From positions 1,277,674 through 1,337,673 of the forward strand of contig RPFO01000333.1 in assembly GCA_009746045.1 (NCBI GenBank): a stretch of 60,000 nucleotides of DNA. Reading direction: 5' to 3'. Position 1 is the first letter of the stretch, and every line of letters starts with the position of its first letter. Below the pieces are notes generated by a model. The model searched no databases. It saw only the letters and a list, made by a program, of their open reading frames with translations, and was not told where the DNA came from. The translations under genes were made by a program, and so were the position numbers. This stretch comes from Mesostigma viride. Lineage: Eukaryota > Streptophyta > Mesostigmatophyceae > Mesostigmatales > Mesostigmataceae. This document shows, piece by piece, positions 45,601 to 55,949 of this stretch.

Positions 45601-47511
45601 GTGCCGCGCCTGTTCTCTCGATGGGTGCTGCAAGTGAGGGGTCGCCAGCACGGCCCACTGGGGACATCCCCAACACTAGAGAAGAGGAAGGGAAGGGACA
45701 AGCATACCAACTGGGGCGTGCAGGCGACAGCATGTAGGAATCAACGCCTTGCCAAAAGGCAGCGGTTGCAGGACATGACGGCGGGCGCATCGCTGTGCAC
45801 TCCACCGGAAGGTGGGCACGGACCAGAAGCCCGTTGGGGGACGTCTGGGGACACGTTGGGTGTGATGGAACACGACCGATTTGCACGCGTCATGCACATC
45901 ACGACTGACAACGCCACGCATGGGAGCAACCTGCCTGTTTTGCCAGCAGAGGACGTGGGAGGCATCCAGTTGCACCCGTCCTGTGGGTGCGGTGATGGGC
46001 CGCCCACAGAAGACTTTGGGGGATCACCTAGCCTTGCCAAGCCAGCCAGGGGCGCCTCTTCCCGGCCCAGGGAGGATGCCGACGTCGACTCGCGGCCTGT
46101 CCCCCTATCTCTCTGGGTACCGGAGGAGTTTGTGCTTGTGGGCAGCTGTTTGCTGGCAGACGCCACGTGCGCGCGCAAGCACATGGGCGCGCTGCGGGTG
46201 CTCAGCGATGCACTCTTGTCGCCGCTCCACCAAGGGGTGGGTCATGGAGTGGGGAACCGATCCACCGGTCCCAAAGGTGCGAGGGCAGCCAATCGAGGAG
46301 GAGGCTCGCTCTCGGTGGGTATGCCCCATGCCGCACATGGTATTGAAGGCCAGGCGGCGCGGGTAGAGGACATCAGCCGGTCCCTGGCCACTTTCCTCCA
46401 CACGGTGTCACTGATGTCCTCCCGCATGACGGCGGACGAGCTGTGGGGGAACGTGGGCGACAACTGGGGCGTGGCGCAGCTCCCAGCAGACGTCCCTGTC
46501 TGGTCCGTGGCTCATGTCTACATCCCCCCTCCACCAGCGGTGCCACCGGTGTGCGAGGCGGCACCGGTGGAGGTGGACGCTGTGTCAGCACCCTGGGAAG
46601 AGGCATGCCCTCCACCAGGGGTGGTTGTGGGGGCCAGCGCAAGCACGCCAGGTCCAGGGGTGGCTGCGCCGAACACTGCCGGGAGCAACTTGGTTCCGCA
46701 TGCACTCAGCATGACCTCTGCTGCGAACACATTGGTTGCTCCTGCGCGTAAGGTGGTTTCTACTGCGCATGGCCCTGCACCGCCTGTGATGCAAGTTGTG
46801 GCTCAACCGCCAGCAGTCCGAGCGGAAAATGGCAAAGCCGTGGCTGCGGATGAGAAAGATGGCATCAACCCAGAGGTTCACCCAGATGCCAGAAACGCCA
46901 ATTACATGGGTCAGGTGGCACCTGCTACGGTCCCTAGCCCGCCATCTGCTCTGGGCGGCCCGGCAGTTGCCAGAGACGCGGCAATTACTGCCACCGTGCG
47001 CAGTTTGCAGCCGGTGCACGCGGCCAGGATAAGGAACGAGACAATGTATCAAGCGGGCGGGTTGTTGGCCGCGCGAGTGTTCAACCGGGCACTGGCCACT
47101 CCGCCGCCCTTTGCGACCGCCATGGACGAGCAGCAGCAACAGCAGGCAGAAGCGATTGGGCGGTGGGGGGAGGAGTTTGTGGTTCACCACTTGGTGAGCC
47201 AGCTCGGGCCCAGCCGTGTGCAGTGGGTCAACGCAGGGAGCGAGACGGGGCTTGCGTATGATGTCATGATGACGGATGAGCGAGGGGTGCGGCATTTTAT
47301 CGAGGTGAAGGCAACCACGTCGCAAGAGAGGGCGTTGTTCCCGATATCGCACCCGCAGTGGCAGCTGGCGTGTGACCTGATGGCAGAGGACCGCTTCCAC
47401 ATTTTCCGCGTGTTTGGCGCCGGCAGCCAACAAGGAGCACGCATTGTCCGCATCGTGAACCCGGCGCGCCTATGGTCAACAGGGAAGCTGCGCCTGTGCT
47501 TAGTACTGTAA
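21621..47511 (+). CDS. NOV: NO VEIN-like giant protein: sacsin-type ATPase plus DUF3883, 14 exons
   Basis: Exons: 21621-22208, 22775-23805, 24536-25364, 26532-27240, 28456-34276, 34837-35039, 35826-36424, 37926-39230, 40803-41005, 41452-42464, 42868-42959, 43504-43689, 44454-44627, 45379-47511. The summed length is 14886 nt, an intact frame of about 4961 aa, against about 2700 aa for plant NOV. Start is ATG 21621 (MNNLGSQGNG). Residues 1-1900 are mostly low-complexity, with KGKAEAHFLRYLAKWW near 500 and a Ser/Asp run near 600. A GHKL ATPase domain (about 1990-2270) is followed by blocks recalled from plant NOV, such as LSSHQIVMHHILPAF and LRPLGDGLPSV. DUF3883 closes the protein at about 4843-4961. 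Plant NOV is nuclear and needed for vascular patterning; its biochemistry is unknown. Exon 6 start is uncertain. Low-complexity parts of exon 5 could hide small introns. Confidence 0.85.
22580..22745. repeat. Pyrimidine-rich (CCCTTCC)n tract, NOV intron 1
   Basis: About 160 bases of irregular ccttcccctcctcc units lie just before the acceptor of exon 2 (CCCCCCACCAG at 22774). They may serve as an extended polypyrimidine tract. A poly-G run sits at 22399-22411 in the same intron. Confidence 0.7.
23976..24095. repeat. 42-bp tandem repeat, three copies, NOV intron 2
   Basis: Units with aatgaatggtcggcacatgtc begin at about 23986, 24028 and 24070. The first differs slightly in its left part. They lie in the intron between exons 2 and 3. 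Confidence 0.85.
24640..24940 (+). other. NOV: Ser/Asp-rich and KKMVG-repeat segment of NOV exon 3
   Basis: Exon 3 encodes a basic stretch (SGRKKKAAAG), then a long run of S and D made of agcagc/gacagc codons, then four copies of a 15-bp unit (ggcaagaaaatggtt) giving GKKMV repeats. The pattern suggests a disordered, phosphorylatable linker with a nuclear-localisation-like basic patch. That is inference from composition. Confidence 0.7.
25361..25612 (+). repeat. NOV: 17-bp array of splice donors at the end of NOV exon 3
   Basis: The exon 3 donor GTGCAG|GTAAGA is followed at once by about 13 more units of the type gcag|gtacgtaagactc, spaced 17 bases (one 18). Most present CAG|GTACGT or CAG|GTATGT, good matches to a donor consensus. 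The last unit decays to gctggtatctg at 25596. A 57-bp unit (ggtatctgtgtgacggatgctgg and onward) then occurs twice, at 25599 and 25642. Confidence 0.85.
27253..27473. repeat. 23-bp minisatellite just after NOV exon 4
   Basis: About ten units of cggcatggagagggggcgttcca (a few with gtag for ggag) start 12 bases after the exon 4 donor GTGGGT at 27241. The unit itself contains no donor copy. Confidence 0.85.
27526..27692. repeat. (CAGCAGC)n heptamer array, NOV intron 4
   Basis: About 23 copies of agcagcc at 7-bp spacing. Glutamine, alanine and serine-rich frames across it are by-products of the repeat, since the segment lies between exon 4 and the exon 5 acceptor array. Confidence 0.9.
27845..28490 (+). 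repeat. NOV: 64-bp array of ten splice acceptors at the start of NOV exon 5
   Basis: Ten units carry the acceptor ctccttctcag followed by acgagctgacc and about 25 more exon bases. The first exon base of each falls at 27880, 27944, 28008, 28072, 28136, 28200, 28264, 28328, 28392 and 28456. Only the last leads into the long exon (DELTQLVEAWLL). The unit is not a multiple of three and each frame meets a TGA, so upstream acceptors are unproductive. Confidence 0.9.
31261..32130 (+). other. NOV: GHKL/sacsin-type ATPase domain of NOV
   Basis: The N-box helix LLELMQNADDNAY supplies the metal-binding N and the D-D pair. LELFNNEDGF is the G1-like loop, RALCDVGRSTK follows, and GRKGIGWKSVF is the second glycine motif with the conserved lysine-serine. 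VSDAPEVHSNGY and IGYIMPTWVD complete the family order. All ATP-site residues expected of the sacsin/NOV branch appear present. Two long insertions interrupt it: about 95 residues between N-box and G1, and about 65 Gly/Ser-rich residues before the second glycine motif. Confidence 0.9.
34303..34473. repeat. 24-bp tandem repeat, seven copies, NOV intron 5
   Basis: Units of ctgcttcatgtgtcgcgactgttt start every 24 bases from 34303 to 34447, just downstream of the exon 5 donor GTAAGT. A gactg/gacgg variant distinguishes two groups. Confidence 0.9.
37006..37845. repeat. 27-bp minisatellite, about 31 copies, NOV intron 7
   Basis: Units of cccccatctactctcctctgccctccg repeat at 27-bp spacing with rare single-base variants (ccacc, ctacc, cttcc, tgtcc). 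The array ends about 80 bases before the exon 8 acceptor. The unit is a multiple of three, so long false ORFs (SALRPHLLS and EESRWGRRA types) appear on both strands. Confidence 0.9.
39366..39948. repeat. 34-bp minisatellite, about 17 copies, NOV intron 8
   Basis: Units of catgtcatcgcgcgtctgggtaggctcttagctc repeat every 34 bases and are almost uniform, with one t/c variant at 39556. The array lies in the intron between exons 8 and 9. Confidence 0.9.
40399..40705. repeat. 71-bp tandem repeat, four and a half copies, NOV intron 8
   Basis: Units starting accttgtctctgccttgtc begin at 40399, 40470, 40541, 40612 and 40683. Each contains two tagtacggtac-type motifs. The array stops about 100 bases before exon 9. 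Confidence 0.85.
47150..47511 (+). other. NOV: DUF3883 domain at the NOV C-terminus
   Basis: The segment starts with IGRWGEEFVVHHL, continues to ETGLAYDVMM and then HFIEVKATTS, and ends with the WQLACDLMAEDRFHIFRVFG block and a TAA stop. The spaced E, D and E-x-K residues match the PD-(D/E)XK restriction-endonuclease-like fold. By established knowledge DUF3883 is related to Mrr-type nucleases, so the catalytic set looks intact. Whether the eukaryotic protein cleaves DNA is not known. Confidence 0.85.
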
Positions 47512-47700
47512 ACTGTACTGTAGATTGACCAGTTGCAGGAGGTATCTAGCTGTTCACTGATGGCAATATATTTTTTAAGTTGCTCGGTTGCCTTTGGCGA
47601 GGCAGCTAAAGAGCGGCATAATCAGACGTGAACATGGAAAACCGTATACCAGGTACCTTGCTTAGTGTTTGGAGTTTAAGTTTAATCAAGTTAGTGTAAA
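47512..47700. other. NOV 3' flank
   Basis: About 190 bases follow the NOV stop. The sequence becomes AT-richer and contains ctgtactgtag and tgtaaataag. No definite poly(A) signal can be named; TGTAA at about 47695 fits the signal used by green algae but would be a chance match often enough. Confidence 0.3.
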
Positions 47701-48412
47701 TAAGTACTTGCGTGTCATGCGCATGGGCATGCCACGGAGTACTATGCTAATCTCATTATAAAATAATTACGAGTACGAAAGTGTAGTGTAATTAATTATT
47801 CATGTGTTAATGCAATTATATAGCTCCATGTATATAGCCATGTGTATCGTGTTTTTCCTTGTGTTGCATGCGCATCTCACCTCCGTAATCTATCATTCTC
47901 AATGCATGTATACAGCCATGCATATGCATGCAACCAAGCAGCTAGATACTCACATGTGCATGCATGCAGCGCTGCACGTGTAATATACACTATAGCGATA
48001 CAGGCCGGGTCGAACAGACCACTGCATGCAGTTTCCGGTCGCTCCTGTCCAGCAGCTAGCACCGGCCATGCATGCAGCGTACATGAGCTATGGACTGGCC
48101 ACGCCTCCACATAAGTAAGTAAGTACTTGCGTGTGGCATGCGCACATGTGGGCATGCTATGGAGCACTATGCTAATCTCATTAGCAAATAATTATGATTA
48201 CATGAAAGTACGTCACAAATATTGTCTGCATTAATTAATTAATTAATTAACTAGACTCGTGCTCCCGTTGGGGAGTCACGGAGCATGAACCCCGATGGAT
48301 GGATGGGTGGGTGCAAACAGTCCTACCGGTCTAAGCTATCTACATCAGCTACCTACGACATCTATCGAACAGCAACTAACTACAACATCGATCTATACAG
48401 CATCACGTGGCC

Positions 48413-48556
48413 CTAGGGGAGCTCTCTGGCGTGCCTCCCACGGGTTTGCACACGCGGGCGCTTCCCCACAGGGGCGGGGGGCTCGTTGTCCTCTATGACC
48501 TGGGCCCACTTGGTCTTGTCCATCATCTTCTTCCAAATCACCAGGTAGACACCTCC
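48413..48556 (-). pseudogene. Element-encoded ORF fragment, left half
   Basis: The minus frame reads VIWKKMMDKTKWAQVIED and continues to a stop at 48413 (HARELP then TAG). It shares MxDKxKWAxI and a following proline/arginine-rich tail with the plus-strand ORF at 48672. It is short, lacks a clear start, and points outward toward the left inverted end, so it looks like the C-terminal remnant of an element protein. Confidence 0.4.
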
Positions 48557-48662
48557 TCCTATGGCAGGGTCCCCTTGTCCCATCGCAACCCACTGGCACT
48601 TGTCCCATCGCAACCCACTTGCGCCCGGCGCGGCGCGACCCGGACCTATGTGACACAACTGC

Positions 48663-48929
48663 TTGAAGATGCAGGGCTTCTGGGACTATCTATCCGTACT
48701 CCGCGCCCGCATGATTGACAAGGAGAAATGGGCTGCCATCTGTGATAAGCACCTTCCCGAGGGGTATGCTCCTGTTTTCTCCCCACGGGCCCCGCGGCCC
48801 GTTGCTAGCCAGGGTAGAAGTCCGCAGGTGGAGGTTATTGGTCCTGAGGATATAGCCGCTATGTACACTACCGCCTCGTCTGCCATTACAGTAGAGGACA
48901 GCTCGGATGAGGATTACATCCCCATCTAG
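48663..48929 (+). pseudogene. Element-encoded ORF fragment, right half
   Basis: The plus frame contains FWDYLSVLRARMIDKEKWA and ends VEDSSDEDYIPI with TAG at 48927-48929, about 50 bases from the right inverted end. An in-frame possible acceptor (gatgcag|GGC) precedes it at 48669. It is related to the minus-strand fragment in the left half. The acidic C-terminus is unusual. No family is recognised. It may be the last exon of a mobile-element gene whose 5' part is lost. Confidence 0.4.
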
Positions 48930-49043
48930 TGCTTAACGGTTGGGGGATGATGCAGACGATATTTGTTTAAACTTTTGTGTAATTATTTTCGATCTAATGA
49001 GATTAGCATAGTACTCCGTGGCATGCCTTTGCGCATGACACGC

Positions 49044-49384
<341 letters not shown>

Positions 49385-50915
49385 TAAAATTAGTGGTCCG
49401 AGAAAATGAATTGTAGGTTTTATGCGACTTACTTGCAAAGATTCGTATTTGGTTGCACCAGCTGAGGTTCGCTGGGGACCTTGTAGGGTCGGCTGGTTGC
49501 ATAAATTAGCGAATCTTTGACTAATTTGGGTTCTTAAGTGAGTCGTGATTAATAACTATTGTATCTATAGTGGATTCGGACCGGCCCAAGGGGTCGATGG
49601 GCGAGTTTTATGTTTGTCAGTCTTGGGAACCTTGGACAAGTACCTGTACGGTTAACGCACTAGCCTGGGGGTGCGTGGCCACGTTGTTTGTAGTGGCGTT
49701 TTCAGCACTGTTCAGGCCAGCGTGTGACGCATGCCGGTACGTGTTACTCGATTTAGGATGATGTCAGCTTGTGTGTCGGCGGACCATGCCTTAGCTAGGC
49801 AGGCAGGCAGTGATCCGCATGTTGGTTTCATTTTTCATGTTTATGTACTTTCTTACTTTTTCTTTCAACCGGCCCTTCGTGTGTGTGTGTGTGTTTCCTA
49901 GAATTTTCCTTCTTAGTTTTGGTTTTTTCTATAAACATTGTTCTTTGTTACCATCTGTCTCCCTCCATGCAGGTCTTCCTACATATAGCCATGCGGCTCC
50001 CGCGGTCTTAATTGGCTTTCCTTCCTCTCAGACAACTATACCCTGTAGTCCTTCCACGACGTAGTTGGATTGCACGCGTCCAGGAATAGTTGTCTGACTT
50101 AATCTATCTTCTTGACGTCGATTGGCTGGTCCACAGGGGCCCTCATCACACATGCGTGAGCTCATGCACATATATTTACCAATGCAATTCGATCAGTTTT
50201 ATGATGTACTATACTAAAATCCTTAGCTGTTAGGTTGTGATGTAGACCGAGTCCATCTGCATGTACGTCCACCTGCCACCACGCCGATGCTTGGTGGCAG
50301 CTCATTAGCATGGCCAGTGCATTGTGGCTGGTCTGCATGGAATCTGGGAAACTCCGGAGTTTGGCCAACTCTATGGCGGTCTACTGGATGATGCATTAAC
50401 AGTTAAGAATTTAGCCCAGCCTTGCCTATGCAGAGAGCTCCTCTCTGCTGAGAAGCCATGCCCTAGCCATTGTATAGCCATGATGACCTTCCACCCCATG
50501 CCAGGCCTTTGAGCTCAGATGATACATCATGGTGGTGCAGGTGCACTTGGTGCACCCCGAGCAGGAGTAGTTTACACCCTACCCTTGCAGGAAGTAGCCC
50601 AGAATGTATAAAAAGCCATAGTAGTATGCCTCTTCTCAGGAATATGTGCTACATGTACTCCCAACGGAGATATGTTACAATTTAATTTAATTTTTTAATG
50701 GCGGTCTACCCGCTGCCAGATATCAGAATGTCCAACCATTTGATCTTGTTAGCTCAGCAGGGACAATTCACCTTTTACAACTCGCCTGTCTGCTGGCCAC
50801 AGCACCGCCCCGCTCTTGAGTAGCATTTCCTGGAAGCCTTAACGGACAAGGTCTGGTGGGTGTCAGGGTTCCACAGGCGAAGGAAGCGGCATGCATGTCC
50901 TAATCATATCACTGT
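49385..50915. other. Intergenic region between the element and CIA30
   Basis: This AT-richer stretch has no convincing coding region. Nested inverted arms are visible at 49424-49445 (gcgacttactt, caaagattcg) and 49510-49546 (cgaatctttg, aagtgagtcgt), which may be another small inverted-repeat element. A short (GT)n run lies at 49878-49892. The CIA30 3' UTR must fall near 50700-50915. Confidence 0.4.
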
Positions 50916-53900
50916 CTAGACCGCATCAGGAGTCAAGCATGACACCGCTTCGATCTCCAGCGCAAAGGGCAGACTTGGGCCCGCATCGCTGCCTTGGGCT
51001 TGAGCGGCCTCGCTGAGCTCTGCCTGCACATCCGCGCTGACGGCAGCATCGTCTAACGGGGCTGACATCGTCCGTGCCTCTGCGTCGGTCAGCACGGCCG
51101 CGATCCCGACGGAGACCACCTTCGACGCGTCCATCTCCGTCAGCTCACTGATGACGCGGCCGCGGCTTGTGCGGATGAAGCTGCTCAGGGGGATCTGGCG
51201 GAGGAGGGGAACGGGTGACAAGAAGAAACGCAAGGGGAAGGCGCGATAGGAAGGAGCACACCGTTTATCCCATGAATGACAAGGGCTTGCGAGCGTACCG
51301 ACCTCCCTTGTTAGTTGTCTCACTTCATACCGCCCTTGCCCTGCATACTTGGTAACTTGACAGTGCGTAAAACACGGAGCGAGAACGCCTAGCGACCTCG
51401 GGTCAAGGCAGCTGCTTTGTCCTGCCAATCACACAACCATGTGTGCCCCATGCGATGCGAACCCAGGTTTTATGGTAAATTGCTTTTCCAGCGGTGCATG
51501 GAAGTACGTTTCCACGAAAATCATGGCGATGCCTGGCTGGTTTGCGCCGCACTGACAAGGGAGCAGCAAAGAGTCTCTCAACGAAAACATACTTTTGGCT
51601 CCCGGGGGGGGCAGGGGGGGGGGGGAGCATGACTGCAAGTGTCGGGCCCACATGATGGCTTACGCACAATACACCAAAGACACACCTGCACTTCGCACCA
51701 CTCTCCTTTGCGTGGATGGAAAATGGCTTGCCACACATCGGGGGGCGTCCCTGCCAGGTGTAGCCAGCTGTCCGTCTGGATCTGCTTCAAGTGGCGCACA
51801 GGTGGCAACGCCCATGCAGCAATAAATGTGGGCATGAATTTTCCCTGCTTCACAGGGCAGCATGAAGGGAGCTTGGCTTTGACCATCCTATGGTACCAGT
51901 GGCACCTAGGCTGCCACCAGGGAGATACAGCCACGTATGAATGCACATGAATGCCCATGTAACATACAGGTATAATAATGATAAGGTATGGAAAAGATCG
52001 CGCTGCAAAGTGTGTTTCAAAACAGCAATCCCAATACACAAAAATTCCCACGCATCAAGATCAAGATTGCTACATATGACTCATGAGGCAACGATGAAGC
52101 TGACACATGGCCTTTCTGCTGCATACAAGGCCGTAACGGTTGGCATGAGGCAAGCATATCTGATGGGAGTGGGTGGATGATGGCATGGGGGTTCCAAAGC
52201 GGCCCATTTCCTGCTAGTCTATAGTGCCAGCGTGTGAGTGGAAGGGCCACAACAAACATGTAGCAGAGCCAGTTTCACAGTAAGGCACACCTGTACAACC
52301 ATTAGCAAGGCCGCCAATCCGTTGCCAAGAACCCACATTCTACACTTATCCTTGATAAGCACAACGGACAAGTGGAAAAAAAACAACAACACAAAAAAAG
52401 CTTTGGTGTGCTTTTATTGTCAGGCCACATTGACAAAGCTGCGTGGCTGCCAGCACCCCACATTCTGCTGGAGACGCAACGGCCATCAGGTCGGTCATGA
52501 TGAGCCGGCTGTTGGGCACAGCCGGCCACTCAAGAAATATACAGAGGAAAGCGAATGCCGCGTGGAGGCAAGAATGCCATGCAATGTGGGTTGCGATAGG
52601 GAACAAGGAACAAGGTAATGCGGTGGTATACGAACTGCGATTATTACAAACAAGAACGGATGCGGCGGGAATGCTAGCAACGGCAGGGGGGTCCTTAGAT
52701 AAGGGATAGTGATCCATCATGCCCTGCTGGTAAAGAGGAAGCGTGGGATAAAGGTTCCTCAGTGTGGGATATATGACATATGTGGGATAAGATTATGACA
52801 TATGTGGGATAAGATTATGACATATGTGGGATAAGATTATGACATATGTGGGATAAGATTATGACATATGTGGGATAAAGGTTCCTCAGGACCACGAACT
52901 CAGTTAAGCAGGCTGTGGGGAGGGCACGGACATGAGAGCAACAGCAAGATCATAGCTCCATGGACATGGAGCTGATCATCGTGAGGCGCAGCCGGCAGCA
53001 CCCGCGTGATGGGAAACCTGCAGACAAACGGTGACACAGCGCAGCAACGGCCGCCCCAAGGCAGTGGCGGGGCCATGGAGAGAATACCCCCGCAAGCATG
53101 GGTGCGAAGCCGTGACATGAGGGAAAGCAGCGCGGAGCACCAGCCTACATTCGCGATGTAGGAACGCCCGTCGCCCTTGACGCGCAGAGCGAGCAAGGGG
53201 TACCCTTCCAGATCAAAAGCTTCCTGCCAGGGTGGATCGTGCCAGGGGGGGAGGGGGGGGGCCAAGGGAAGGAGGGGGGGGGGGGGGGGGAGGGTACGCA
53301 GGCCATCGGCATCCAGCACGTGGACATGGTGGATGCCATTCCAGTCAGGTATATGCTGTGTGTCGGCATATGCAGCAACCACAAAGAAAGACACCGCAGA
53401 CATGCCAAGGGCATGCATGGCTGAAAGTCCGCCTTGGTCATGCTCCGCCGTATCCTTGGTTGCTCAAACCCACACATGGTGGAGTGATCTACCGGGGGGG
53501 GGCTACAACTGGTTGAGCGTGTGTGCGGCAACTCCATGCTGTGTTTCGCCCTGGTCGCCTCCTAGTGGACCATCACCCAGGAGCCTCCAGCGTGGCGCAT
53601 GACCAGCCAGGAGCCTCGAGTGTGGCGCATGACCAGCCAGGAGCCTCGAGTGTGGCGCATGACCAGCCAGGAGCCTCGAGTATGGCGGATGACCAGCCAG
53701 GAGCCTCGAGCGTGGCGGATGACCAGCCAGGAGCCTCGAGCGTGGCGGATGACCAGCCAGGAGCCTCGAGTGTGGCGGATGACCAGCCAGGAGCCTCGAG
53801 TGTGGCGGATGACCAGCCAGGAGCCTCGAGTGTGGCGGATGACCAGCCAGGAGCCTCGAGTGTGGCGCATGACCAGCCAGGAGCCTCGAGTGTGGCGGAT

Positions 53901-55859
53901 GACCAGCCAGGAGCCTCGAGTGTGGCGGATGACCAGCCAGGAGCCTCGAGTGTGGCGCATGACCAGCCAGGAGCCTCGAGTGTGGCGCATGACCAGCCAG
54001 GAGCCTCGAGTGTGGCGGATGACCAGCCAGGAGCCTCGAGTGTGGCGGATGACCAGCCAGGAGCCTCGAGTGTGGCGCATGACCAGCCAGGAGCCTCGAG
54101 TGTGGCGCATGACCAGCCAGGAGCCTCGAGTGTGGCGGATGACCAGCCAGGAGCCTCGAGTGTGGCGGATGACCAGCCAGGAGCCTCGAGTGTGGCGGAT
54201 GACCAGCCAGGAGCCAACCAGGGCAATTCTGATGAGACAGCGGCTGCGCTTGCTCCGCAGACATGAACCCACATGCTGGGGAGGGCCCACCACGCTCAGG
54301 TCCTCAGTGCCCACAGTGCTGCCCAACCCAGCAGGCAGGCACACCCAGATGACTGCGTCGGAAAGTGACGGTGCATCGGTGGCTTTGCTAACATGTGGCA
54401 TCCAGAAGCCAGCGCACACGTGGTAAGCGAGCGGGGTGAGTCCGGACATGCACAGCGGCATGCCACGCCGACATGCAGTCACGCACACGGTTGCTACAGG
54501 TGCTGGCAGATGATCACATGAAAGGGGTGGTGTGCATCCACCAGGGTGGACAGCGAAGGCAAAACCTTAAGGCCACAAGGCCACAGGACAGTTGCCAAAG
54601 GAAGGCGTATTGCCAGGCGGACTGCATAGTACAGTCTGCTCCTCAACACCCCACTACTGCTTCTCCCCCATTGCGCGCACCGGCCTGCTCCTCAACACCC
54701 CACCACTGCTTCTCCCCCATTGCGCGCACTGGCCTGCTCCTCAACACCTCACGGGCGCGTCGTGCACACTAATGAACAACACTATAATGAACACTATACT
54801 ATTGTCACTGCACGATATGTCATAGTAGAAGTAGAAGGCATGCGTGCACCGCCGCACAACGAAACCCGATCATGAGACAAGACAATGTTGCCCCGGCCAT
54901 GGCAGCTGTTTTGTAAGGAGTACGATGGGCTGGGCCGTACGGCACGCCGCGAAGCACAAGCACACACCATGGTATCCCCCCACCCTGTGGTAGAGAATAG
55001 CATACGTCGGGAGCATGTGTCGTACCCCTTCAGGACATAAGCTCAGTCCCATGTCACCTGCCCTTGCATCCTGCCCCTCGCCTGCCCATCCAACCCGCCC
55101 CACCATCCCCATGCAATCCCCGTCTCCCGACGCCCCACCTCCGCACGCAGGTTGGCAAACCCACTGCGCCGCAGCTTGACAGGGGAGCCCACGTGCGTGC
55201 CGGATGAGAGCACACCCGAGAAGATGGCTGCGGTCACAGGACAGGGGAGGAGACGCGCATACAGGGGAGAGATGGTAAGGAAGCCAAACACTACGGATGC
55301 CAGCGGCCAACAGCGGAGGTTCCGCGAAACGTAAGGGATCCAAGCAACAGCGACAGTGGGCGAGCAGCCTCTCCACCCGTTATCCAGACAATCCTGGGAG
55401 GCCTGGCACATGGGCTAACCACCGACGCGCTGCAACTTCTTTACACTGCCCATGGCAGCATGCGTACGCCCGACGCACCCTCGCAGCGCACATGCGCCCA
55501 TCAAATTGATTCCTTATATTGACGCGCCCATGGCCCAAACCCTCCGCCCCGCCGGCGGCATGCTGGCACATCCACAAACGCCTGCTACATGGAGCCACCA
55601 TGCTCGTGCACACGGGTCGCTGTCAGCACATCCTGCGTACATGGGCGCACCACGTACAACGCACCATGCCCAAAACCAAGTCTAGACACCAACCGCGGTG
55701 GCAGTACCCGGCGGAGCCGGGTCATCGATACAAAGCAGCGGCACCAGAAAACCCTGCCGGTCCATGTGCCGTGATGTGGCAACCACCCACCTGTGCCAGG
55801 CCGGTCCGGGCAGAGGCGGAAAGAGGCCGAGGACAGCCCTGCGCGCACACGGGGGCGTG

Positions 55860-55949
<90 letters not shown>

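Noticed and set aside
53523-54266. Repeated ORFs on both strands (DQPGASSVA, SRLLAGHPPH types)
   Set aside because: They are by-products of a 30-bp minisatellite in a CIA30 intron. Flanking exons join in phase across it.
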